This document shows, in pieces, positions 17,855 to 25,932 of a stretch of 64,000 bases of DNA. The position numbers and the translations under genes were made by a program. The notes under the pieces are model-generated. The model was not told the DNA's origin. It made no database searches and saw only the letters and a list, made by a program, of their open reading frames with translations. The stretch is from positions 62,001 through 126,000 of the forward strand of contig DXGM01000012.1 of assembly GCA_019113915.1 (NCBI GenBank), in the 5' to 3' direction. The stretch's first letter is position 1. Every line of letters starts with the position of its first letter. The DNA is from Candidatus Gordonibacter avicola (lineage in GTDB: Bacteria > Actinomycetota > Coriobacteriia > Coriobacteriales > Eggerthellaceae).

Positions 17855-19127
17855 GAGCTTCAGCCGCCTTGCGTGAACTCGAATCAGGATGTTCGGCGAA
17901 GTAATCCTTAACGGCGTATTCTTTACTCCCGCTTCCCTTTGGTCTGCCCGTGATACGTCCTTCCTCGCGCGCCTTTCTTAATGATTCCTCGCGATTCTTC
18001 TTGCAAGGGTTCTCTACCGTCTCCCCGTCTATCTCCCAATGGTCGGCCTGGAGATGCGTATACCTATCTTGATGGTTTCGCTTGTTTTCCGGTATCGGAA
18101 TGCCCGTCAGCGCCTCCAGGCTTACGCGTGGGAACGTGATGTAACGCTCGTCGAAGCAGTCTAAAGCCGATTCGACATCGGATTCCAGGAACGGGTCTTC
18201 GGGGTGCAGATCGTTGAGCATCTTCACGAAAGAGAATGCGTCTTTTCGCAGCTCCTCTTCCTTTATGTCACACTTTATCGCGAAGATCGCCAAAGCCATA
18301 AGGCAATAGTATCGATGTCCGTACACCGCACTATCGAATATCTGCGTCTTCCACCACTCGTAGACCCTTCGGGGGGCTTTCCATGTTCCCGGAGGCTCTT
18401 TATTGACAATACGGCGCTCGTACCATTGAGGCCACTTCTCCCTAGCCTCGGCAAGGCTCGTCTTGCTGTCCCTGTACAGCTTCGAGGTGTCGATCTTGCT
18501 TTTCTCGTCGACGAATTCATTTAGGTAATCGAGCGTGATCGGGTGCGAATCGACCTCGAAAGCGCGCACTGCAACTCCTTCTATTTTGGTCTTGCCTCCG
18601 ACGATTCGATATCCTTGATTGATCCCCTGGCACTGCACGTTCTTGTCCGTGGACGTTCTCTCGTTCCAGATGACGCGGGTGAGTGCGTACTTGAGCTGCT
18701 TCAGTTGGGTCTTTATGTTCGGGTATAATGAGATCGGCTGCTCGAACACGTAGTAAAGATGCACCCCGTGTCCTGAAAGGGTGATGAAGTTCGGTTGCGG
18801 GTAATAGCCTGCGGATACGCCATCCATGAAGCTGCCGAGGGTTTTCTCAGTGACCCCATCCAGGTCGAAGATCATTGCGCACATCTTCGATTGGCTTGCT
18901 GCAAGGTTGTTTCTGCCCCAATAGGTAACGCCGTTCAGGATCGCCCATTCGTATTCTTGGAATTGGGAAAGCAAGGACTCGAATTCATCTTCGAACATAA
19001 CGCGCTTTATGGGAAAGGAGCCGTTATTGCCCACGATTATGGGATTTGTTTTATAGAGTCCGCTTGGTTCGCCTTTCTTCTGGATCAATCCGTCTCCGAG
19101 CCTGAATATGTTCGCGTATAAACTCAT
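17814..19127 (-). CDS. Primase/replication-initiation-like protein with C-terminal HTH
   Basis: 437 residues. Motifs fit the archaeo-eukaryotic primase (AEP) superfamily used by plasmid Rep proteins: acidic MIFDLDG near 85, SGHGVHLYYVFEQP near 118 (the sxH motif), and NQGYRIVGGKTK near 170. A helical domain follows, then a basic patch (KKNREESLRKAREEGRITGRPKGSGSK) and a terminal HTH (SSRKAAEALGISPTTVQKW). I infer a replication protein of the island, which explains a plasmid-like gene set without capsid genes. The upstream 300 bases hold an inverted repeat suitable for an origin or operator. Motif-based assignment only. Confidence 0.6.
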   Translation of the reverse strand: MSLYANIFRLGDGLIQKKGEPSGLYKTNPIIVGNNGSFPIKRVMFEDEFESLLSQFQEYEWAILNGVTYWGRNNLAASQSKMCAMIFDLDGVTEKTLGSFMDGVSAGYYPQPNFITLSGHGVHLYYVFEQPISLYPNIKTQLKQLKYALTRVIWNERTSTDKNVQCQGINQGYRIVGGKTKIEGVAVRAFEVDSHPITLDYLNEFVDEKSKIDTSKLYRDSKTSLAEAREKWPQWYERRIVNKEPPGTWKAPRRVYEWWKTQIFDSAVYGHRYYCLMALAIFAIKCDIKEEELRKDAFSFVKMLNDLHPEDPFLESDVESALDCFDERYITFPRVSLEALTGIPIPENKRNHQDRYTHLQADHWEIDGETVENPCKKNREESLRKAREEGRITGRPKGSGSKEYAVKDYFAEHPDSSSRKAAEALGISPTTVQKWRP

Positions 19128-19214
19128 GGGGGTCGCCTCGTTGCATCCCTAGGTTTCAAGCGCTCCTTGCAAGTTTTCCATTTTTCCTCTATTCTTCTGT
19201 GTATTCCGCAGATG

Positions 19215-19253
19215 CCTATAGGTATGCGTCTCTCCGTTCCTTATACCTATAGG
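19215..19253. repeat. Inverted CCTATAGGTAT repeats upstream of rep-like gene
   Basis: CCTATAGGTAT (19215-19225) and ATACCTATAGG (19243-19253) are perfect reverse complements, and each contains the 8-bp palindrome CCTATAGG. They lie in the A/T-rich gap between the divergent rep-like gene and the small HTH gene. Candidate Rep-binding sites, origin or operator. The rest of the 19128-19423 gap shows only A/T-rich sequence. Confidence 0.55.
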
Positions 19254-19411
19254 GCACGTTATATTATCAATAGACTTTATTGGTACGATTTTAACAGCGT
19301 TGCTTACAAAAGATTACTTCATAGAGCATAAATTCTAGGTTGTCCGAAATCATCGCCGTTCATGATGAAATCGCCTCATCGCTTTCCCAATGATTTCAGA
19401 GCCTTTTGACC

Positions 19412-19417
19412 TATAAT
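19412..19417 (+). promoter_or_regulatory. -10 box for a probably leaderless transcript
   Basis: A consensus TATAAT ends seven bases before the ATG at 19424, so transcription would begin at or next to the start codon. No ribosome-binding site is visible. No strong -35 element. Confidence 0.45.
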
Positions 19418-19423
19418 TCGGTC

Positions 19424-19594
19424 ATGGAAAAGACAGACCCGAAAAAGCTGCGTAAAGCCGTTGCCCTCTATCAAGGCGGTTATTCCGTTAGCGAGATTGT
19501 CAAAATATCGGGTATTGGAAAATCGACCATATACAGAGAGCTGGACAAGCAGGGGATTCCTCGGAACAAGGACTCGACAAAAAATGAGCTTTGA
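19424..19594 (+). CDS. Small resolvase-type HTH protein
   Basis: 56 residues, almost entirely a helix-turn-helix of the kind at the end of serine recombinases and IS transposases: LRKAVALYQGGYSVSEIVKISGIGKSTIYRELDKQGI. No catalytic domain. It resembles the C-terminal HTH of the resolvase at 22573 (SVSEICSKTGIGRSTLYRA), so it might be a decoy or regulator, or a remnant. It lies divergent from the rep-like gene. Confidence 0.65.
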   Translation: MEKTDPKKLRKAVALYQGGYSVSEIVKISGIGKSTIYRELDKQGIPRNKDSTKNEL

Positions 19595-19685
19595 CGCTTT
19601 TTCTAAAGACGATCAATCGCTTAGCCAGACACAACGACCAACAGCAGACGTAACCAAGTTCTAGGTTTTGCAGGAGACGATAGAC

Positions 19686-20150
19686 GTGGGTGACATAGAG
19701 CTTTCTGCGCTTGACCCGATATCATTCTGCGCTTTCATAGTGCTCACTATCGTTGCTAATGCCGCATCTGGAACGCTCGCTCAGTTCGGATGGAGGAATG
19801 CGGCAAAAAAGGATATTGAACTCTACAAAGGTCTTGTTAGCATTTCCGAGGAAGGCGATATGGACGATCTTGCTTGCAAGATGAAAGAGTCGATCCGAAA
19901 GAAATTATGTGCAGCATTATCAAGGCAATCAAGCACGAGCAGTTACCTAAGTGCTTTCAAAAGTAGAATTCCGGAACTCGTCTCATCAACAATTGTATGC
20001 TGGGCAGTAGCAGTATTCGTTTTTTTGGTTAGTCCTGAGCTACTCCCCTTGGATTTTTTGCAGCTTTACCTGCTAGCGTCGCTTCTTGCCGGTATAGCAA
20101 TACAAGGGTTGTCGGCAGCGGCAATCGTATCAAAAAAGCGAAGCCGCTAG
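19686..20150 (+). CDS. Hypothetical membrane protein
   Basis: 154 residues from GTG 19686, chosen because AGGAG lies at 19672-19676; a TTG at 19668 precedes that site. Membrane segments: PISFCAFIVLTIVANAASG at the N-terminus and a C-terminal pair (IVCWAVAVFVFLVSP and LYLLASLLAGIAIQGL) around a charged cytoplasmic middle of about 65 residues. No family recognised. Confidence 0.55.
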   Translation: MGDIELSALDPISFCAFIVLTIVANAASGTLAQFGWRNAAKKDIELYKGLVSISEEGDMDDLACKMKESIRKKLCAALSRQSSTSSYLSAFKSRIPELVSSTIVCWAVAVFVFLVSPELLPLDFLQLYLLASLLAGIAIQGLSAAAIVSKKRSR

Positions 20151-20204
20151 ATTCAGATCGGCAACCTCTTCACGTAATTCTTCCTTAATCGCATCTCTCT
20201 GAAT

Positions 20205-20288
20205 AGATGAACCACGTGCGGCGTTGCCCGGTTAAACAAACGGCTTTGCAAGTTTTTAACTACTCGCTATACCTTCTGGGCTTAGAGC
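20205..20288 (+). repeat. Island-internal repeat, copy 1
   Basis: About 84 bp after the membrane-protein gene, starting AGATGAACCACG and containing AGTTTTTAACTACTCGCTATA. It matches 22319-22401, which also lies just after a membrane-protein gene. The rest of the 20151-20536 gap has no supported gene. Confidence 0.65.
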
Positions 20289-20536
20289 ATTGTATACATG
20301 ATTATCGGGACGAAAGAAATCATAATCGCGTGTTGTGCACAATGCGCATGTATTCAAGATCGCAAATCAAAAAGAAGCATCCCTTTCGATTGGGCATGTA
20401 AAGCGGAGCTATGTTTGCACTTATTTCGCGAGATGAGTGCAGGCTTTCAAAAATGAACAAAATGTTCGTTGAGTATTCATGATCGGTAGCTAATAATTTG
20501 AATGCGTGATCGAGCGACCGAGTCCGGAGGTACCTT

Positions 20537-21412
20537 ATGAACGATATGAAGAACGAATTCGCAAACTACTTCTCCATAGACTGGGAGAAAACGAGCGACA
20601 ATTTGCGAAACTTCCTATACCTAAAATTTGATTGTGATACCTATGGTTACGTAGAAGCGGCTTCCTTCGCGCTTAATAAGAGCAAAAGAGCTCTTCAGTA
20701 CTGGCTTGATCAGACTGATAAGCGGAACCCCTCGATTGCGGACTTGGTGCTATTCGCCAAATTTTTTGACGTCTCTCTTGATGACCTTATCGAGATCAAA
20801 GGCAATCCCGATGAGTCTTTCGCTGGCTCGCTTCTGGAAGAGCATTTTGATGCGCTGTCTCAATCGCAGGATGAGAAGGAGGAGATAGAGCTGGAGTTTG
20901 CTTCGACGGTTCTCCTAAACGAGGTCAAGGACAAGGAGCATCCGATCAAGAGTCTATACGATTTGATTCTCTATTTGCCGCTTATCCCCAAGGAAGTACT
21001 AAACGATTCCCTAAGCAGAATACAGGGCGACGTTTATCATGGAAGAGATTATGTACTTGAGCAAATGAGCTACTGTTACCGTGAAATCGATGATGAAGAA
21101 GCAAAGGCGTATGCAGACAGTAAAAGAAAGTACCTATCGCCAAGGCCTAGCGTGTACGAAATGACGGTAGAGACTAGAGACAAGGGAAGAATCGAGGCGT
21201 ATAAAGAATGGGAAGATAGCCTCTTAAACGAAATGAAAGCCTTTCGGCAGTTTTGGGGAGATTCCCCATGTGATAACGAAGCATTGGTGCCACCGTTAGC
21301 GTATCTTATGGCTTTGTCGAAATATACGTCAACCACGCTATTCGGTGCAGAGACATCCAAAAAAGCTGAACAAATTCTAGAGAAATGGCGCTCTGAACGG
21401 CATTCAGACTAA
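20537..21412 (+). CDS. HTH-domain protein of unknown function
   Basis: 291 residues. The segment of about 30-90 (VEAASFALNKSKRALQYWLDQTDKRNPSIADLVLFAKFFDVSLDDLIEIKG) fits an XRE-like DNA-binding fold. The remaining 200 residues are acidic and helical, with no recognised motif. CGGAGG is eight bases before the ATG. It may be a regulator of nearby island genes or one half of a toxin-antitoxin-like pair; neither can be shown. Confidence 0.65.
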   Translation: MNDMKNEFANYFSIDWEKTSDNLRNFLYLKFDCDTYGYVEAASFALNKSKRALQYWLDQTDKRNPSIADLVLFAKFFDVSLDDLIEIKGNPDESFAGSLLEEHFDALSQSQDEKEEIELEFASTVLLNEVKDKEHPIKSLYDLILYLPLIPKEVLNDSLSRIQGDVYHGRDYVLEQMSYCYREIDDEEAKAYADSKRKYLSPRPSVYEMTVETRDKGRIEAYKEWEDSLLNEMKAFRQFWGDSPCDNEALVPPLAYLMALSKYTSTTLFGAETSKKAEQILEKWRSERHSD

Positions 21413-21429
21413 ACAGATCGGACATTGCT

Positions 21430-21540
21430 ATGGGGAACTTGCTTGTAGCTTTAGCAGGAGCGAGCTTTACCGCAGCCACAGGTTTTGTGGGGTCAATCAC
21501 CGGCGGGTTGCAACTTACCGACATTGAGCCCCTATGCTAA
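21430..21540 (+). CDS. 36-residue hydrophobic small ORF
   Basis: MGNLLVALAGASFTAAT followed by a Gly-rich stretch. It is a single hydrophobic segment with Gly/Ala/Ser spacing like a membrane-packing helix, ending GLQLTDIEPLC. It lies 18 bases after the HTH-domain gene. The ribosome-binding site is weak. It could be a small membrane peptide, or chance. Confidence 0.3.
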   Translation: MGNLLVALAGASFTAATGFVGSITGGLQLTDIEPLC

Positions 21541-21674
21541 AACCGTCGTCATGCTTGATGCGGGTCATTTCTGGATAGTCTTTTTGGAAGCATCCAAGCT
21601 CCCCAATTCTCTAGTTAGTGCGATTTAGTTTGGAAATGATTCAAGTTGCAAATTCTATAGACGAAGGATGCAGA

Positions 21675-22283
21675 TTGAGAAAAACAGCCATAGCGTTCAT
21701 TCTGCTCGTGTCAACGACAACGGTATTGGACTATGCGAACATCCCCTCCCTTTTGGGTCTGCATGTGTCGAACATGAATTGGAGCTTTTACACAGGCTTC
21801 CTCAACGCCGTCGCCGTCCTTGCTGTGTTCGCGATAACCTACAAGGTGCTGACCGGGAGGGAGGTGGAGATTCGCGAGAAGGAGTTGCGGCGGGAAGAGA
21901 ACAAGCAAAAGGTGTCGTTGCTGCTCCTGAACGACTGCTATGAGGATTGCAAAAGATACATCGACCTCCTGAACGAAGAGAACGTCAACAACTACATCGT
22001 TCCGAAAATCGACTTCGACAGCACCGATCTGGGAATAGCCGTCAATTTCAGCACGGCCCCCTTCGTCAACCAGGACGCTATAGCTGATTTCGCCAAGGAC
22101 GGGCAGATACCGGAAGACCGGATCGCGCGATACTATGCCATCAAGCGCAAATTCGAAGAATACGTCAACATGCGAATCACCTTGTTCGACGCTCCGCATT
22201 TCTACGTGCCGCTTAGAGGCGGGCTGCTTCGGCTGCTGAACGATGAAATCGCTTGCATCGACAGGTTGAAAGCGGGGCGGTAG
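21675..22283 (+). CDS. Membrane protein with cytoplasmic helical domain
   Basis: About 202 residues if TTG 21675 is used (GAAGGA six bases upstream); GTG 21618 and ATG 21636 are in-frame alternatives without a good site. Two membrane segments (KTAIAFILLVSTTTVLDYA and YTGFLNAVAVLAVFAITYKVL), then a charged helix (REVEIREKELRREENKQK) and a domain with YEDCKRYIDLLNEENV. No family recognised. Confidence 0.55.
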   Translation: MRKTAIAFILLVSTTTVLDYANIPSLLGLHVSNMNWSFYTGFLNAVAVLAVFAITYKVLTGREVEIREKELRREENKQKVSLLLLNDCYEDCKRYIDLLNEENVNNYIVPKIDFDSTDLGIAVNFSTAPFVNQDAIADFAKDGQIPEDRIARYYAIKRKFEEYVNMRITLFDAPHFYVPLRGGLLRLLNDEIACIDRLKAGR

Positions 22284-22318
22284 CGTGAGGGCGTTCTGGA
22301 CTGCGTGGGCTTTGGAGC

Positions 22319-22401
22319 AGATGAACCACGGTTCGCGTTAGGGCTGAACGGTTTTCGCTTTCGAAGTTTTAACTACCCGCTATACCTTCCTGGCTTCGAG
22401 C
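22319..22401 (+). repeat. Island-internal repeat, copy 2
   Basis: Starts AGATGAACCACGG and contains AAGTTTTAACTACCCGCTAT; matches 20205-20288. The remaining bases of the 22284-22572 gap show no gene. Confidence 0.65.
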
Positions 22402-22572
22402 GCCAGAAGCATATCCTTTTCGGGCGTTCAGGAAGATTCTAAGGGGCGGACGTGCTGCGGTGGAGGAATTCTCCTTTGGATGGGTTGTTGCCGCTTAGAG
22501 TGGAAGAAAAGGCTCGTTTAGCCCTTGGATTTGGGTATCGGCGAATCGTTGCCGTGCTCTCTATTGACCGCT

Positions 22573-23154
22573 TTAGTTCTTTGAAGCCCTGCTTACTCCC
22601 TGCGCTTCTGCTGCACGGTAAAGGGTGCTTCTTCCTATTCCGGTCTTGGAACAGATTTCCGACACGGACTTATCCGGGTCGAATTGGAACATGTGCAGAG
22701 CCAGGCCCAGCGCGTCTTGGTCTACTTTGGGTCGGCCTATCGGCTTTCCCTGCTCCCTCGCGGCGGCTCTCCCTTCCGCTGCGTTCTCTAGGATTATCTG
22801 CCTTTGGAACTCCGCGACGCTCGCGAAGATATTGAACACGAGCTTGCCTGCTGGCGTTGTGGTGTCTATGGCCTCCTTCTTGCTGACGAGCTGCACGCCC
22901 GTTCTCTCGAACTCGTCCATGAGGTCTAGGAGGTCGCGGGTGTTCCTCCCGAGCCTCGAAAGCTCGGTGATGTAGACCTCGTCGCCTTCCCTGAGCCGGG
23001 AAAGCATGTCCTGCAAGGCGGGACGGTCTGCGTTCTTGCCGCTCGCCTTGTCGATGAACACGCAAGAATCTTCAATGCCGAGTTCCTTGGCGCATGCGAC
23101 CTGCCGGGCCTCGTTCTGGTCTTTCGTGGAGCATCGCGCGTAGAAGAACCTCAT
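22573..23154 (-). CDS. Serine recombinase, resolvase/invertase family
   Basis: 193 residues. Resolvase N-terminal domain: YARCSTKDQNEARQ holds catalytic Ser9, with ELSRLGRNTRDLLDL and KLVFNIFASVAEFQRQI following. Linker GKPIGRPK, then the C-terminal HTH (SVSEICSKTGIGRSTLYRAAEAQG). Its length and architecture fit Tn3-type resolvases and Hin/Gin invertases. Upstream lies a cluster of inverted TCCCAA motifs that may be its res site. In the island it could resolve dimers of the excised, replicating form. Confidence 0.9.
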   Translation of the reverse strand: MRFFYARCSTKDQNEARQVACAKELGIEDSCVFIDKASGKNADRPALQDMLSRLREGDEVYITELSRLGRNTRDLLDLMDEFERTGVQLVSKKEAIDTTTPAGKLVFNIFASVAEFQRQIILENAAEGRAAAREQGKPIGRPKVDQDALGLALHMFQFDPDKSVSEICSKTGIGRSTLYRAAEAQGVSRASKN

Positions 23155-23174
23155 ATCGTCACCTCGAAACGTAA

Positions 23175-23306
23175 CGTCCCAATAATCCTATTTGCATTAT
23201 ATACCGGGACGGTCAGTTTTGGAATGATATTTGGGACGAAAGATGAGTGATTTCTGACTTTGATTCGAGGTGTTTTGCTCGCGTCCCAAAAGTATGATTA
23301 TTGGGA
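23175..23306. promoter_or_regulatory. Candidate resolvase res region
   Basis: Inverted motifs cluster directly upstream of the resolvase: CGTCCC (23175-23180) with GGGACG (23206-23211); TTGGGACG near 23231; and TCCCAA (23284-23289) with TTGGGA (23301-23306). The arrangement of several imperfect dyads over 130 bp recalls res subsites. The TTGGGA half site also matches the island repressor operator, so repressor binding is the alternative. Confidence 0.45.
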
Positions 23307-23364
23307 TAAGCTTAAGCGAGGTTTTATCACTGTAGACGATAGGAATCATTAACGAGGTAATTAG

Positions 23365-23541
23365 GTGATCAGCATAGAATACATAGAGTCTTTTGATGAA
23401 GAAGATCGGCATGGTTCGGTCGGGTTGTCCTCAACAAAAGAAATTGGATCCTCATTTGCGGATTTGACTCTTGCGACCCCATTCGCGGTATCCTGGCCTT
23501 GCCTGCATCGCAAGCGCATGAGAATAGCACTAGCGAAATAA
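23365..23541 (+). CDS. Possible 58-residue protein
   Basis: GTG start with GAGG eight bases upstream. The N-terminus is acidic (VISIEYIESFDEEDRHGS) and the end basic (LHRKRMRIALAK). No homology recognised. It sits in an otherwise empty 500-base gap between the resolvase and the next membrane protein. Coding status uncertain. Confidence 0.3.
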   Translation: MISIEYIESFDEEDRHGSVGLSSTKEIGSSFADLTLATPFAVSWPCLHRKRMRIALAK

Positions 23542-23659
23542 AGGTGAAAGACATTAACAGTTCTATATACTTATGAGATACAGACTGTCGTCGATGTCTC
23601 TCGGATACTGTTGAGAGAGCTGTGAGAATATGAGCAAATCGGTTGTCCGAGGAGGCATT

Positions 23660-24316
23660 GTGAATAAACAGAAGGCTATGAGCTGGATTCAAAAAGGTAT
23701 ACCCTCGTTACTGTTTTTTGTAGCATTCGTGATTCATACCTTTTTCTCTAAAGAGTATATCGACACTATCTCGATAATTTTATTGGTGTTGGTATGTTTC
23801 CCATGGTTCTTGCACCATCTAAAGATGATCGAATTGACCGGATTGGGGAAAATTGAGCTACTTGACAACGAAGATAAAGACCGAATAGCTAAAGAGGCGG
23901 ATTCCCTAGTCGAGGAAGTGGCGGGGGAAGAACCTTTTGAAAAAAACAGCGGGAACGATTTTCTGTTTGAAGTGTTCCGTAATGACATGCAGTTAGGTTT
24001 GGCTGGCATTCGAATAGAGTTAGAAAAAATTGTGAACCAGCTAAAGACCCAATACAATGTTGCGCCAAAACCTGGGCCAATAGGGTTGGGTTCAGGGATC
24101 CGCGATCTTGAAAAGGTCGGCGCGATATCGTTAGGAGAGTCTTCTTTGCTTCGCGAAGTCACCTCAATTTTAAATAGAGCCGTTCATGGTGCCTCGGAGC
24201 TTTCAAATGAGGATGCAAACTGGGCTTATGATGTTGGTAGTCAAATGGTTTCTGTTCTGAAGAGCAAACTGAAGCAACAGGAAATCGCCAATGATGGACG
24301 AAACACTGTTGACTAA
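23660..24316 (+). CDS. Membrane-anchored protein with HEPN/DUF4145-like C-terminal domain
   Basis: 218 residues from GTG 23660, which has AGGAGG at 23650-23655; ATG 23630 is an in-frame alternative. Two hydrophobic segments (IPSLLFFVAFVIHTFF and IISIILLVLVCFPWFL-like) precede a cytoplasmic domain. That domain includes LAGIRIELEKIVNQL, a loop, and LREVTSILNRAVHGAS, similar to the helix pairs in DUF4145/HEPN-like proteins. Those are common in defence and mobile regions; the RxxxH-type RNase motif is only partly matched. Last gene of the island before the ychF remnant. Confidence 0.6.
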   Translation: MNKQKAMSWIQKGIPSLLFFVAFVIHTFFSKEYIDTISIILLVLVCFPWFLHHLKMIELTGLGKIELLDNEDKDRIAKEADSLVEEVAGEEPFEKNSGNDFLFEVFRNDMQLGLAGIRIELEKIVNQLKTQYNVAPKPGPIGLGSGIRDLEKVGAISLGESSLLREVTSILNRAVHGASELSNEDANWAYDVGSQMVSVLKSKLKQQEIANDGRNTVD

Positions 24317-24339
24317 TTAGCTGCATCTAGTTTTGCCTC

Positions 24340-24361
24340 TTTGTTGTAATTTTGTTGTAAA
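24340..24361. repeat. Paired TTTGTTGTAA repeats, right end of island
   Basis: TTTGTTGTAA at 24340-24349 and 24351-24360, about 100 bp inside the right junction, matching the pair at 12192-12224. Confidence 0.5.
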
Positions 24362-24455
24362 CGAGTATGGAAATGCTGATCGACGTAAGCTCTTTGTGCA
24401 GCATAAAGGTGAAAAGCGTTAGCTGAAATACCTACGTTAACCTGCGGAAATAAGC

Positions 24456-24536
24456 GACGCAGGCAAGCTGCGCCAGGAGGGCAAGGAGTACGTCGTGCAG
24501 GACGGCGACGTGATGCACTTCAAGTTTAACGTGTAG
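24456..24536 (+). repeat. Right attachment region (attR): displaced ychF 3' end
   Basis: Encodes [18 protein letters not shown] and the final MHFKFNV plus stop, without start codon or promoter. It is in the codon style of the surrounding chromosome (GC-rich third positions), so it is probably the original host end of ychF. Homology with 12008-12088 defines the island's right boundary. Confidence 0.85.
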
Positions 24537-24565
24537 CAGCTGGGCGGCCGGGGAAGGGGTTGTGC

Positions 24566-25057
24566 GTGAACGACTTTGTTGAGGCGTTGGTGAGCGACGG
24601 CAAAAGCCCAAATCTGCCGGATGAGTACAATTACTTTGGAAAACTCATTGGCAGTTGGAAGCTGGATTATATTGACCACAACCTGTCGAGTTCGGTCAAA
24701 GGCGAGTGGATTTTCTCGTGGGTGCTTGAGGGCATGGGCATTCAGGACGTGATCATTCTGCCCGCGCGTGACGCGCGAACCGATGTCGTGCACCCTCTCA
24801 CTGAGTACGGCACGTCCCTTCGCGTCTATAACCCCACCACGCACGCATGGGATGTTGCGTATGGATTCACGGGCAAGATTTTCCGACTTGAGGCAAAGAA
24901 GCAGGGCGACATGATTGTTCTGACGAACCTCGAAGACGAGAATCACAAGTGGGTGTTCGCCACCATCGAGGACGACCGTTTCCATTGGCAAAACGTCACC
25001 GTGCAAGCCAACGGTGACTGGCACATAAACGCCGACATCTACGCCAAGCGCGCGTAG
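24566..25057 (+). CDS. Hypothetical beta-rich protein (DUF1579-like)
   Basis: 163 residues from GTG 24566 (AAGGGG six bases upstream). After a short helical N-terminus, IGSWKLDYIDHNL begins a run of alternating strands (GEWIFSWVLEG, VIILPARD, FRLEAKK, HKWVFATIEDDRFHWQNVTV), like the lipocalin-type barrel of DUF1579 proteins. Substrate unknown. It was probably the original downstream neighbour of ychF and precedes the HEPN gene by nine bases, so the two are likely co-transcribed. Confidence 0.65.
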   Translation: MNDFVEALVSDGKSPNLPDEYNYFGKLIGSWKLDYIDHNLSSSVKGEWIFSWVLEGMGIQDVIILPARDARTDVVHPLTEYGTSLRVYNPTTHAWDVAYGFTGKIFRLEAKKQGDMIVLTNLEDENHKWVFATIEDDRFHWQNVTVQANGDWHINADIYAKRA

Positions 25058-25066
25058 GGGGCTAGC

Positions 25067-25519
25067 GTGAGCGGCACGCATGACATAGATTTGCCCTATA
25101 CGGATCGCCTGGTCAACCTTAATGGTTTGCTCTGGGAGCTGGGTCAAGCGTACGGTAAGCCCGTGTTCGAGGATACCTACGTACTTTCCGGGCTGCTCAG
25201 TAAGTTCAGGCTTGCCTTCGACTTGTCATGGAAGCTTATGAAGGACATTCTTATTCAGCGCTACGGGATTGTGGACTGGGCTAAAGGGAGTCCGCGCGAG
25301 GCTATCGAACTGGCGGCCTACAATGGCATAATTGAGGACGGTGCGCGCTGGAACGAAATGCGCCTCATGCGCAACGAACTTTCGCACAACTACAATGCCG
25401 AATTCGCAATCGACTGTTCCCGCAAAGTACTCGACGAATGGATCCCCTTCCTGCAAGCATTCGGTGAGGACATCAACGTGAAGATCAAAGCTTGGGAAGC
25501 GAAAGATTCGACAGTTTAG
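25067..25519 (+). CDS. HEPN protein of the HI0074 nucleotidyltransferase-partner family
   Basis: 150 residues, all-helical. FRLAFDLSWKLMKDIL, SPREAIELAAYNGIIED and MRLMRNELSHNYN match HI0074-type proteins. RNELSH supplies the Rx4H motif of HEPN toxins. Partners are normally MNT nucleotidyltransferases that AMPylate or neutralise the HEPN; none is adjacent, the upstream gene being a beta-barrel-like protein. GTG start. It could be an orphan toxin or a repurposed protein. Confidence 0.8.
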   Translation: MSGTHDIDLPYTDRLVNLNGLLWELGQAYGKPVFEDTYVLSGLLSKFRLAFDLSWKLMKDILIQRYGIVDWAKGSPREAIELAAYNGIIEDGARWNEMRLMRNELSHNYNAEFAIDCSRKVLDEWIPFLQAFGEDINVKIKAWEAKDSTV

Positions 25520-25530
25520 GTAACTATTGT

Positions 25531-25755
25531 CTACTCAAAATCTACTAGGTCTTTTAAGCTGACGTCGAGGGCGCGGGAGATGCGGTAGAGTTGATCGGTG
25601 CTGCAGCTGAGTTTTCCTAATTCAAGGCGCGAAATATACGAGCCGTCGCTGTTGCCGCCGAGCATTTCGGCAAGCTTCGCTTGGGAAAGGTTTTCTGCTT
25701 TCCGATACTCGCGGATTTTGTTGCCCAAGGCCTTTCGAAATTCTTTTATATCCAT
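25531..25755 (-). CDS. XRE-family transcriptional regulator
   Basis: 74 residues. MDIKEFRKALGNKIREYRKAENLSQAKLAEMLGG and SYISRLELGKLSCSTDQLYRISRALDVSLKDLV form a complete Cro/CI HTH domain with no extra domain. It is divergent from another HTH gene across a 16-bp palindrome, which is a likely shared operator. Confidence 0.85.
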   Translation of the reverse strand: MDIKEFRKALGNKIREYRKAENLSQAKLAEMLGGNSDGSYISRLELGKLSCSTDQLYRISRALDVSLKDLVDFE

Positions 25756-25789
25756 AGTACGAAGGCTATGCGTTACAATAATAAAGTAG

Positions 25790-25805
25790 TGGACTGATCA
25801 GTCCA
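25790..25805. promoter_or_regulatory. 16-bp perfect palindrome between divergent HTH genes
   Basis: TGGACTGATCAGTCCA, 35 bases before the leftward XRE start and in the upstream region of the rightward one. A probable operator for one or both regulators. Confidence 0.65.
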
Positions 25806-25932
25806 GAAAAGCAACGAAAGGTTGATTGAAGAATTGCTATAAGCACTGGGGGATACATGTTTGAAGGTGCAAACAACCTGTTCTGATTAGCTTACGTAAT
25901 TAACCCTCTTGCCTGAAAGGAAGCTAAGCAAA

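Noticed and set aside
20207..20401. 64-codon frame starting in the island repeat
   Set aside because: Its start lies within the repeated sequence shared with 22319, and the frame is not kept open in that second copy.
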